In this document: one piece after another, positions 1 through 6,716 of the stretch
Numbering within the stretch: position 1 is the first letter of the stretch
Layout of the letters: the number at the start of each line of letters is the position of its first letter
Assembly: GCA_030065855.1 (NCBI GenBank)
Contig: JASJCT010000017.1
Span: forward strand, 1-64,000
Direction: 5' to 3'
Length of the DNA stretch: 64,000 nucleotides
DNA from: Myxococcota bacterium
GTDB taxonomy: Bacteria > Myxococcota_A > Polyangia > JAAYKL01
Program-made: the position numbers and the translations under genes
The notes under the pieces: model-generated
What the model was told of the DNA's origin: nothing
The model's input: the letters and a program-made list of their open reading frames with translations, nothing else
The model's database searches: none

Positions 1-3
1 ATT

Positions 4-37
4 GAAAATCCCCCTGCCCCCTTTTTCAAGGGGGATT
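4..37. repeat. C/G-tract hairpin repeat, copy 1
   Basis: A run GAAAATCCCCCTGCCCCC followed by TTTTTCAAGGGGGA can fold into a hairpin (CCCCC with GGGGG). It belongs to the same family as the copies at 12502-12587 and 23147-23221, where copies come as inverted pairs. The partner of this copy may lie outside the window. Confidence 0.7.
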
Positions 38-191
38 CTTTTCTGGCGATCCTACGCTATAAAAACACCCAAAAATCCTTAACCGAATGCCATTGCCCTT
101 TGCCAGGGGGAGGTCTTTTACCCGACACCGAAGACTGGACAGAGCTCTGGTCGGCATTGTCTCGCTTTCCCTGCTGAAAGGCTTTTTGTTT

Positions 192-242
192 GAGACACCT
201 CTTTTATTTGAGACACCCGTATCGAGACAAGAAGTAGAGACA
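192..242 (+). repeat. Four spaced GAGACA hexamers
   Basis: GAGACA occurs at 192-197, 210-215, 224-229 and 237-242, that is with 18, 14 and 13 base steps. The first two are part of a longer identical TTTGAGACACC. The set could be degenerate binding sites or a decayed repeat; nothing else shows a function. Confidence 0.35.
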
Positions 243-313
243 AAGAAAGTACAATCCCCTGTCATTCCCGCGCAGGCGGGTTGTGTTCTCAAAACTGATA
301 TTGTATTACCCTT

Positions 314-334
314 ATATCCTCGCATAGAGGACAT
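314..334. promoter_or_regulatory. Imperfect dyad upstream of the rubredoxin gene
   Basis: ATATCCTC-GCATA-GAGGACAT is an eight-base dyad with one mismatch, about 80 bases upstream of the rubredoxin start. It sits where an operator for a peroxide- or redox-responsive regulator could lie. I cannot match it to a named regulator's consensus. Confidence 0.3.
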
Positions 335-412
335 ATTCAGGTGGCATGCGAATTGCTATGGTTGGGCGCGATTGTCAATCCACGTCCCAAGCGGTGAAAG
401 GAGAAAACCGGG

Positions 413-574
413 ATGAAGAAGTATGAGTGCACGGCCTGTGGGTTTGTTTACGACCCCGAAAAGGGACACGAGGCCTCGGGCGTGGCGCCGGGGACTGCAT
501 GGGAGGATGTTCCAGAGGATTGGGAGTGTCCCCTGTGCGGTGTGGGCAAGGACATGTTCGAGGAAGTCCAATAA
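413..574 (+). CDS. Rubredoxin
   Basis: A 53-residue protein with the two rubredoxin iron-binding knuckles: C6-x2-C9-G and C39-P-L-C42-G, plus the conserved Y13, W37 and the acidic stretch in between. Length matches classical rubredoxins (about 52-54 residues). The start is set by a GAAAGGAG-type ribosome-binding site about ten bases upstream. Rubredoxin is a cytoplasmic one-electron carrier with a single Fe(Cys)4 site. Here it lies directly upstream of two ferritin-like proteins that lack their own rubredoxin domain, so it is the obvious electron donor for peroxide reduction by them (inference from context). The gene is short enough to be missed by length-filtered gene calling. Confidence 0.95.
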   Translation: MKKYECTACGFVYDPEKGHEASGVAPGTAWEDVPEDWECPLCGVGKDMFEEVQ

Positions 575-626
575 CGTGTCCGACTGGATGAAATTGAAAA
601 CCTGTCATGGATAAAAGGAGATAGCG

Positions 627-1085
627 ATGTCTACGTTTGCAAATGTGGATGAAATTCTCGACTTCGCCATCGAAGGAGAGCAAGCAGCAGTGGATTTGTA
701 CATGGGACTGGCTGCCCAAGCAAAAAACCCGACAATCAAAAAGACATTTGAGGAATATGCCCAGGAAGAGCGGGGGCACAAGGCCAAGCTGCAAGAGGTA
801 AAAGCAGGGAAGCGGCTCATCATCCCCTCGAACAAGCCCGTGTTGGACCTCAAAATCAGCGACTACACAGTGGAAGAAGAGATTGGTACAGATGCCGACT
901 ACCAATCCGTCCTGCTCTTTGCCATGAAAAAGGAAAAGGCCGCGTTCAAGTTGTATACGGATCTCGCCAGTCGGACCGAAGACGCGGGTATACAGAATCT
1001 ATTGCTGGGGTTGGCACAGGAAGAGGCCAAGCACAAGCTGCGGTTCGAAATCGAGTATGATGAGCACATTCTCGTCGAGAACTAG
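627..1085 (+). CDS. Rubrerythrin-like diiron protein without rubredoxin domain
   Basis: A 152-residue ferritin-like four-helix protein. Diiron ligands are visible as E-G-E-Q-A-A near residue 17, E-E-R-G-H near residue 48, K-E-K-A near residue 101 and E-E-A-K-H near residue 136. This is the pairing of E and ExxH motifs typical of rubrerythrin and sulerythrin. The usual C-terminal rubredoxin domain is absent; a free rubredoxin is encoded 52 bases upstream and could supply electrons. Known family members reduce hydrogen peroxide in anaerobes and microaerophiles. A clear AAAGGAG ribosome-binding site precedes the ATG. It is probably co-transcribed with the flanking genes. Confidence 0.88.
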   Translation: MSTFANVDEILDFAIEGEQAAVDLYMGLAAQAKNPTIKKTFEEYAQEERGHKAKLQEVKAGKRLIIPSNKPVLDLKISDYTVEEEIGTDADYQSVLLFAMKKEKAAFKLYTDLASRTEDAGIQNLLLGLAQEEAKHKLRFEIEYDEHILVEN

Positions 1086-1106
1086 CAGCAGCCACAAGGT
1101 GCCGCT

Positions 1107-1622
1107 ATGACAGACGCAGTACAAAAAAAAGTCGCTGACGGCTTGATCCGGGCCATGCGAGCAGAGCACGAGGGTCAGTACTTTTACCTGATGGCGTCCA
1201 GGACCACCGAGGATGCCAAGGGCAAGGACGTGTTCTTACAGCTCGCCAAAGAAGAGCAGCTACACTTTGACTTTCTCAAAAGGCAATACGAAGCCGTGGT
1301 CAAATTCGGCCGGCCCGATGCAACACTGAAGCTCGGGACGCCCATTGCGCTTTCCGGTGGCAGCCCGATTTTCTCTGAGCGCATTCGCTCGCGAATCCAA
1401 GAGGCTCATTACGAAATGACCGCGCTGTCAGTAGCGGTCCAGCTCGAATTAGATGCGCAAAACCACTATCGGACCCAGGCAGATGAGGTAAGTGATCTTG
1501 TAATTAAGACCTTTTACTCGGAGCTCGCCGACTGGGAGGCTGGGCACTACCGCGCGCTGCTAAAACAGCAAGAAGCCCTTAAAGAAGACTACTGGGATCA
1601 GGGCGGATTCGCGCCCTTTTAA
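1107..1622 (+). CDS. Ferritin-like / rubrerythrin family protein
   Basis: A 171-residue second ferritin-like protein, 21 bases after the previous gene. It has an EHEGQYFYL motif near residue 20, KEEQLHFDFL near residue 49, a central Gly/Pro/Ser-rich linker (about 72-90), then ELDAQNHYR near residue 114 and DWEAGHYRAL near residue 142. The two ExxH-type halves are those of the rubrerythrin superfamily. It most likely binds a diiron centre and works in peroxide or iron handling with its neighbours. Paralogy with the upstream gene is evident from fold and motifs, not from close identity. The substrate cannot be told from sequence alone. Confidence 0.82.
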   Translation: MTDAVQKKVADGLIRAMRAEHEGQYFYLMASRTTEDAKGKDVFLQLAKEEQLHFDFLKRQYEAVVKFGRPDATLKLGTPIALSGGSPIFSERIRSRIQEAHYEMTALSVAVQLELDAQNHYRTQADEVSDLVIKTFYSELADWEAGHYRALLKQQEALKEDYWDQGGFAPF

Positions 1623-1654
1623 ATCTTTCATAAAATACTTGTTGAGGAAGTGAA

Positions 1655-3544
1655 ATGACAAACCTCAAAACAGATCTCATTCGCGGTGACCAATGGTCAG
1701 GATTGGTCATGGGTAACCACGCTGTGGCGCGCGGCATGATCGAATCGGGCGTGCGCGTGGCCACGACCTATCCCGGATCTCCCACGCCGGAAATCGCAGC
1801 CGCCCTATCTGCGGTTCCCGAGGACGTGCGGCCCTATTACTTCGAGTACTCGACCAATGAAAAAGTCGCCCTCGAAGTGGCCACAGGCGCCTCTCTCAAC
1901 GGGCATCTATCCACGGTTTTCTTCAAGTCGGTCGGCCTCAATGTGGCGTCTGACTCGCTCATTCAGCTCAGCCTCTTCGAGCTCATCGGCGGCATGGTGG
2001 TGGTGTTGGGAGACGATCCCGGCGTCAACTCTTCCCAAAACGAACAGGACAATCGCCATTTCTTCCGCATGTCCTACATACCGATGTTCGAGCCGGCCAC
2101 GCCAACAGAGGCGTACGAAATGTACATCGAGGCTTCCCGGCTTTCAAAACAGTATCGCGCGCCGGTCGCGCTGCGGCTGACGACCCATGTATGTCATGCC
2201 AAGGAGGTGGTCCAATTCAGCCCCATCACCAGCGGACCGCCGGATTGGACATCGCGCTTTGACACAGAGAACGGCCCCTACCTGCCCCTTGTGAAGTGGG
2301 TATTTCCGATGAAAAAGCGGGCCCTAGAAAAGCTGGAGCAGTTTGAGGGCGAGAGCAACAAGAGTCGATTTAACGAGGTGCACGCCCCAAATAGCAGCGG
2401 GCCGATAGACGGAAAGCGGCTCGGCATTATTTCATCTGGGCTACCTGCCCTGGCTATTTTGGAAAACCTGCACGCATCTGGCCATGGGATCGATCTGCTC
2501 AAGCTCGGCATGAGTTATCCCATGCCGCAACAGGCCCTAAAGGCCTTTTTGGCGGATCACGACGAGGTGATCATCGTCGAAGAGCTGGATCGGGTGATGG
2601 AAACCGAAATCAAAGCCCTGGCGTGGGATTTGAATGTTTCGTGCAACATCCGCTCCCGGTCGACTCGCGATCAACTGATGGGGGAGTTCACACCGGATCG
2701 CACCTGGTCCCTATTGAGCGACCACTGGCCATCGTTGTTTCCGGCGCAATCTCCGGTTGAGATACCAGCTGATATCTCGCCTCGAATTGCCCAGATGTGT
2801 CCGGGGTGTGGCCACCGGTCGGCCTTCCACGCCATCCGCGCTGCCATGGATGACGATACAATTGCCGTGGGCGATATTGGTTGCCATTCCATGGGATTCT
2901 TCCTCCCCCACAACATTGGGGATGTGCTCTTGTCCATGGGGCATTCTACGGCCACTGGTGCAGGGCTATCGATCAACAATACGCGCAAGGTCATCGCATT
3001 CTTAGGCGACTCCACATTGTTTCACGCTGGGTGGCCCGGCATCGTGAACGCCATTATCAACAACCACTCGATTACCCTCTTCCTAATGGAGAACGGCACC
3101 ACCGCCATGACCGGCCATCAGCCCCGCCCTGGCGCGGGCGAAATCGGGGATAAGATACCCCTTAAGGGCGTCTTTGAGGCGCTCGGGGTACAGTTCATTC
3201 GGGAAGTGGATACGTATAACCAGGGCCTGCTGACCCAATACGCGCGCGAGGCCATTGCATATGATGGCTTTGCACTGGTTATTGCTCGCCATCCGTGCAT
3301 GCTCAAGTTTGTCCGAACCCAACGCGCAAAGGTGCCGGACTTTGAGCTCTCCCATGTGGAAATCGACCAGGAAACATGCGATCAGTCCCGGGTGTGCATT
3401 GAAAAATTCGGTTGTCCGTCTTTCTATACGCACGAAGACGGCAGTGTTACGGTTCATCCGGACCTATGCATCGGCGATGGCTCCTGTCTCAAGACATGCC
3501 CGGTACAGGCGATCCAGAGGGAGTCAAAGAGAGGTTACAAATGA
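1655..3544 (+). CDS. iorA: Indolepyruvate:ferredoxin oxidoreductase alpha subunit
   Basis: A 629-residue thiamine-diphosphate enzyme subunit that oxidatively decarboxylates aryl pyruvates from aromatic amino acid transamination to aryl-acetyl-CoA, reducing ferredoxin. The N-terminal half has the pyrimidine-binding fold (TYPGSPTPEIAAAL near residue 36). The TPP-binding half begins at MCPGCGHRSAFHAI (about 381), followed by GDIGCHSMG (about 406) and the GDSTLFHAG metal-binding motif. The C-terminal ferredoxin domain (about 567-622) is unusual: cluster one reads C575, S578, C581, C587 and cluster two reads C605, D608, C611, C615. The second cysteine of each CxxCxxC motif is therefore replaced by Ser or Asp. 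Partner iorB overlaps by four bases. A GAGGAAG ribosome-binding site supports the start. Confidence 0.93.
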   Translation: MTNLKTDLIRGDQWSGLVMGNHAVARGMIESGVRVATTYPGSPTPEIAAALSAVPEDVRPYYFEYSTNEKVALEVATGASLNGHLSTVFFKSVGLNVASDSLIQLSLFELIGGMVVVLGDDPGVNSSQNEQDNRHFFRMSYIPMFEPATPTEAYEMYIEASRLSKQYRAPVALRLTTHVCHAKEVVQFSPITSGPPDWTSRFDTENGPYLPLVKWVFPMKKRALEKLEQFEGESNKSRFNEVHAPNSSGPIDGKRLGIISSGLPALAILENLHASGHGIDLLKLGMSYPMPQQALKAFLADHDEVIIVEELDRVMETEIKALAWDLNVSCNIRSRSTRDQLMGEFTPDRTWSLLSDHWPSLFPAQSPVEIPADISPRIAQMCPGCGHRSAFHAIRAAMDDDTIAVGDIGCHSMGFFLPHNIGDVLLSMGHSTATGAGLSINNTRKVIAFLGDSTLFHAGWPGIVNAIINNHSITLFLMENGTTAMTGHQPRPGAGEIGDKIPLKGVFEALGVQFIREVDTYNQGLLTQYAREAIAYDGFALVIARHPCMLKFVRTQRAKVPDFELSHVEIDQETCDQSRVCIEKFGCPSFYTHEDGSVTVHPDLCIGDGSCLKTCPVQAIQRESKRGYK

Positions 3545-4128
3545 GACCGATGAACATATTCCTCTGCGGTGTGGGTGGCCAGGGCATCGGTTTGCTGTCC
3601 GATGTGCTCACCAGGGCATGTTTGGCTGCCGGCTACCGGGTTCGCGGTTGCGATACCCACGGCCTGGCCCAACGCCACGGCACAGTGGTCTCCCACCTGC
3701 GCATCGGAAACAACCTCTTCACGCCCCGCACGCCGCCTGGTCAGGCAGATGTGGTGGTTGGATTGGAGCGGCTCGAGGCAATGCGCGGTGCGGCGACCAT
3801 GCTGCGCACCGGTGGGACCGTTGTGTATTACGATACGGTGTACCAACCCATTCACGTGCGCCTGCGCCAGGCCGATTATCCAAGTGCAACTGCTTTGGAA
3901 TCTGTAGTGGCTGACCGCGGCGGTACGCTCACCCGGGTATATTTGGACAATCTCAAAGATCCGCGGATGCAAAATGTGGCACTGCTCGGTCGACTGGCAG
4001 TGATGTCAGCAGTAGAAGACGTGGGCGTAGATGTGGTCAGGCAAGCCCTTTGCGATACAGTGCCGCCCAAAGTGCTGGACGCAAATCTCAAGGTGTTCGA
4101 GCAGGTGGTCAATGCTTCTGATGAATGA
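3541..4128 (+). CDS. iorB: Indolepyruvate:ferredoxin oxidoreductase beta subunit
   Basis: A 195-residue gamma-type (catalytic beta) subunit of the 2-oxoacid oxidoreductase family. The signature CGVGGQGIGLLSDVL lies at residues 9-23 and the substrate and CoA loop GCDTHGLAQRHGTVVSHLRIG follows near residue 36. The start at 3541 overlaps the iorA stop as ATGA, indicating translational coupling. An upstream in-frame extension to 3412 exists but would lie entirely within iorA and is not used. With iorA it forms the heterodimeric indolepyruvate ferredoxin oxidoreductase; no separate ferredoxin gene is adjacent. Confidence 0.93.
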   Translation: MRPMNIFLCGVGGQGIGLLSDVLTRACLAAGYRVRGCDTHGLAQRHGTVVSHLRIGNNLFTPRTPPGQADVVVGLERLEAMRGAATMLRTGGTVVYYDTVYQPIHVRLRQADYPSATALESVVADRGGTLTRVYLDNLKDPRMQNVALLGRLAVMSAVEDVGVDVVRQALCDTVPPKVLDANLKVFEQVVNASDE

Positions 4129-4139
4129 AATAGGGTTGT

Positions 4140-4160
4140 CTTAGAGAAAAATTATCTAAG
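4140..4160. terminator. Weak hairpin between convergent genes
   Basis: CTTAGA (4140-4145) and TCTAAG (4155-4160) form a six-base dyad between the iorB stop and the stop of the convergent ATPase gene. There is no long T-run on either side, so it is only a weak bidirectional terminator candidate. Confidence 0.25.
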
Positions 4161-5283
4161 AAACAAAATCGAGATAGTTGTTCCTGTTCACCTGGGTAAA
4201 GTGCGCATCTGGGTAATGGTTTTGCCAATCCTTGGGTATTTTGACCCGCTTTGCCGTTGACCACTTAAACTCATGGGCAGACAAGGATCCGTCGACCTCT
4301 TCTATGTAGTCGATTTCCTGACCGTCGTAAGTTCGCCAGAAATAGATGTTTCCATAGAAATCCTCGAATGCTAGTTTTTTTATTCGCTCCATCAACAGAA
4401 AATTTTCAAAGAGGGCGCCAGTGTCGTTTCTGTCTTCCAAGGGGTTGAACTGTGAAATGACCGCATTTCTGATGCCCGTATCCAGGAAGTAGTATTTGTT
4501 CTTAGACACGACTTCCTTTCTGAGGTTTCTCGAAAAACCGTGGAGCGGTCGTATTACAAAGCTCTTTTCCAAGAGATCGAGAAATCGGCCAACGGTTTTC
4601 ACATCGACACCAATATTACCGGCAAGCTCGGAAAGGGACACCTCATTGCCGACTTGAAAGGCCAACAGCTTGAGCAGCTTGAGAAGTGCTTTAGGAGACT
4701 TTACCCGTTCGTGCGCCAGAACGTCCTTGAGCAGATACGAATCGACGAGATCTTTTAGCAGTCGCGCTTTTTCCCGTTTGCTCGTGCTGGTCAAGACCTC
4801 TGGATACGACCCAAAGATCAACAGTTCTGCGAGTCTTTCTTTGAGCTCGTGTCGGTTGTAATGTTTTAAAAGCTCGATTTGACTCATCGGATACAGCACC
4901 ACGCTTCGCTTTCGCCCGGTCAGGGGCTCGCCTACCTGCTGTGCAAGCTCAAATGATGAAGACCCTGTGGCGATGACAAGTGTTTGTGGCGATTGATCAT
5001 TGACGATCTTCAGTGCTGCCCCAATGTGTGGAATCTCCTGGGCTTCATCAATGGCGATGAGGTCGTATCCCGATATATAATCTCGTATGCTATCAAAATC
5101 TCTGGAGCCGAGGACCTCCTGTGTTCTCACATTGTCGCCGGAGTCGAGCTTGTACCTGTACTGAGATGTGCGCAAATAGCGCTCCAGAAGCGTGGTTTTG
5201 CCCACCTGTCTCGCCCCATAGACAATCAAGACTTTATTTTTTGCCAATATTTTCGATAAGTTATCGTAGTATCGATCAAACAT
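4156..5283 (-). CDS. AAA (AAA_14) ATPase with C-terminal DUF4143
   Basis: A 375-residue protein. Walker A is GARQVGKTT at residues 23-31 and Walker B is LIAIDE at 75-80, followed by a sensor-like ATGSSSFEL. The C-terminal DUF4143 part ends in a nuclease-like pattern (E-N-F-L-L-M-E, then G-Q-E-I-D-Y-I-E-E and H-E-F-K), which has the spacing of a PD-(D/E)xK-fold core. Members of this family are widespread and their biological role is not established. Some sit in accessory or defence regions. A second, divergent member lies at 6717-7901. The upstream region carries an inverted repeat that may be its operator. Confidence 0.85.
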   Translation of the reverse strand: MFDRYYDNLSKILAKNKVLIVYGARQVGKTTLLERYLRTSQYRYKLDSGDNVRTQEVLGSRDFDSIRDYISGYDLIAIDEAQEIPHIGAALKIVNDQSPQTLVIATGSSSFELAQQVGEPLTGRKRSVVLYPMSQIELLKHYNRHELKERLAELLIFGSYPEVLTSTSKREKARLLKDLVDSYLLKDVLAHERVKSPKALLKLLKLLAFQVGNEVSLSELAGNIGVDVKTVGRFLDLLEKSFVIRPLHGFSRNLRKEVVSKNKYYFLDTGIRNAVISQFNPLEDRNDTGALFENFLLMERIKKLAFEDFYGNIYFWRTYDGQEIDYIEEVDGSLSAHEFKWSTAKRVKIPKDWQNHYPDAHFTQVNRNNYLDFVS

Positions 5284-5330
5284 TTGCGCGCCTCGGGCAT
5301 CACCTGTTCACCCAATCAGCATAGATCAAT

Positions 5331-5389
5331 TCCATGAATTTATCAAAAAACATGGAGTACAACTCCACAAATTAATACAAATTCATGGA
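5331..5389. promoter_or_regulatory. Nested inverted repeat upstream of the first DUF4143 gene
   Basis: TCCATGAATTT (5331-5341) and AAATTCATGGA (5379-5389) are a perfect 11-base inverted repeat with a 37-base spacer. Inside it lies a second dyad GGAGT-ACA-ACTCC (5354-5366), and CATGGAGT is repeated directly at 5351 and 5384. The position, about 50-110 bases upstream of the ATPase ATG, suits an operator. Regulator unknown. Confidence 0.5.
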
Positions 5390-5491
5390 GTTTGGATCCG
5401 TCTTTTCGCGTTTCTCACATTGATGGTTCTCGAAATAGCCCATTTGTCCCGCCCCTGCCCCACGCGCAAAGAGAGGAGATGGGTGTTCTGC

Positions 5492-6370
5492 TTACCAGAT
5501 GATCCGCGGCTTGCGCCTGGGTGGTATGCGGTAGAATTGGGCAGCTGGGTGGCCCAGGGCGATGACTGCGGCTGGGTGATAGCCTTTGGGAACGCCGATA
5601 TATTTGCGCAATCTTTTGTCCTGGGTCAGGGCTGTCAATGCGTATCCGTTGTAGCAGGCGCCGAGGGACATGGCGTCCGCGGTTAGGAGGAGCTGCATTG
5701 CCGCCAAATTGCATCCAGCATAGGCGAGATGCCACATGCCAGAGGCATAGGCGATGATGACCACCGGTGCGTTGTAAAAAAGCCTGTCCTGCTCATCGTC
5801 CTGGAGGGTGTCAAAGCGGTCTTTGAGCGCGGTCATGTGGTATCGATATATGCCCACCATCTTCGCCCCTTCCTTAAGGGCGATGGCAGCCCGGGTTATT
5901 GGATTGTTCATGCGGCGGGCGAGCTTTAGGTAATGGGCACCAATTCTCTTTGACAGTTCGCGAATTGACGTCCTGTCTGTGAGGACAATGTACCGGATGT
6001 TTTGCGCGTTGGTCGCAGTGGGTGCATATCGAGTCCTCTCGATGAGCGCTGCTATGTCTTCTCGACTAACAGGGCCATCATCAAAGCGCCTGCAACTTCT
6101 GCGCTCTGAAAAGAGCCGCTCGAGAATATCGATATCCCCTGACTGCACGCCCCTCAACGGTTCAAACCGCTGGGCAGGCAGGGCCTTGTGATCAAATGCA
6201 CCATCGCGACACGCAGCCACACAGTGGCCGCATTTAATGCACCGCCCTCTGTGGTCGATGACGACCCTATCCGATTCCCAGTGAAAGACATCTGATGGAC
6301 AGGCCTTTTCGCACTCAAAGCACTGTCGGCAACGCGCTTTGTCGATCTTAATGTCAACCCTGTTCGACAA
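5492..6370 (-). CDS. Ferredoxin-nitroreductase fusion protein
   Basis: A 292-residue protein. The N-terminus has two complete [4Fe-4S] motifs, C14-x2-C17-x2-C20-x3-C24-P and C44-x2-C47-x2-C50-x3-C54. The rest is a nitroreductase-fold FMN domain starting at RRSCRRFDDGPVSREDI (about residue 88), with the FMN-phosphate loop ARMNNPI and the second half AGCNLAAMQLLLTADAMSLGACYNG. This fusion is a known type in anaerobes, presumed to reduce substrates with ferredoxin electrons; the substrate is unknown. The start is TTG at 6370, supported by a GGGAG site eight bases upstream. It lies between two DUF4143 ATPases without being in an obvious operon with either. Confidence 0.88.
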   Translation of the reverse strand: MSNRVDIKIDKARCRQCFECEKACPSDVFHWESDRVVIDHRGRCIKCGHCVAACRDGAFDHKALPAQRFEPLRGVQSGDIDILERLFSERRSCRRFDDGPVSREDIAALIERTRYAPTATNAQNIRYIVLTDRTSIRELSKRIGAHYLKLARRMNNPITRAAIALKEGAKMVGIYRYHMTALKDRFDTLQDDEQDRLFYNAPVVIIAYASGMWHLAYAGCNLAAMQLLLTADAMSLGACYNGYALTALTQDKRLRKYIGVPKGYHPAAVIALGHPAAQFYRIPPRRKPRIIW

Positions 6371-6403
6371 GAAAAAACTCCCTACCTGCTACGACCTCAT
6401 TTC

Positions 6404-6582
6404 AGCCCCCACCCCGGCCCTCCCCCGGTGGACGCTTGGAAGTTGGGGGAGGGTGAGGGACAATTTTTATTGGGCCATGATAGCTTACCCGCCCCTGATG
6501 TCCAGCATCCCTCAAAGCACTATTCCGCTTCCCCCTCCCCCAACGTCTGCACTTCCACCGGGGGAGGGCCGGGGTGGGGGCT
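6404..6582. repeat. Pair of inverted 50-base C/G-rich repeats
   Basis: The left arm (6404-6453) begins AGCCCCCACCCCGGCCCTCC and the right arm (6533-6582) is its reverse complement. The outer 29 bases and the inner 11 bases (TTGGGGGAGGG) are identical, and only a ten-base loop region differs. Each arm is itself a hairpin (CCCTCCCCC pairs with GGGGGAGGG). The structure is that of a repetitive extragenic palindrome pair and accounts for most of the 346-base gap between the nitroreductase and the next gene. Confidence 0.8.
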
Positions 6583-6682
6583 CTCAATGGGTAGCACGGG
6601 GCCCCAGTGTTTAGTGTGGGTAATGTTCAGCTTTGGCAATGAAGGGTCAAGGGGCATTCTTGCAATGTAAATCTATTAAATT

Positions 6683-6713
6683 GACAATTTTAATTTACGA
6701 GATTAAAATTGTC
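6683..6713. promoter_or_regulatory. Perfect dyad abutting the start of the second DUF4143 gene
   Basis: GACAATTTTAAT (6683-6694) and ATTAAAATTGTC (6702-6713) form a perfect 12-base inverted repeat with a seven-base spacer. It ends three bases before the ATG at 6717 and takes the place of a ribosome-binding site, of which none is visible. It is a strong candidate for an operator or a translation-controlling hairpin. Confidence 0.6.
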
Positions 6714-6716
6714 TAA

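Larger units (their letters stand above)
1..412. other. Intergenic region upstream of the rubredoxin gene
   Basis: I see no convincing gene here. The stretch holds one copy of a C/G-tract hairpin repeat (4-37), a fragment resembling the widespread CATTCCCGCGCAGGCGGG-type intergenic repeat near 263-281, four spaced GAGACA hexamers between 192 and 242, and an imperfect dyad at 314-334 that could be an operator for the downstream stress genes. Open frames on both strands here lack ribosome-binding sites and have repeat-derived composition. Confidence 0.6.

Noticed and set aside
87-416. Open frame upstream of the rubredoxin gene
   Set aside because: It runs through repeat sequences, has no ribosome-binding site and ends in the leader of the rubredoxin gene.
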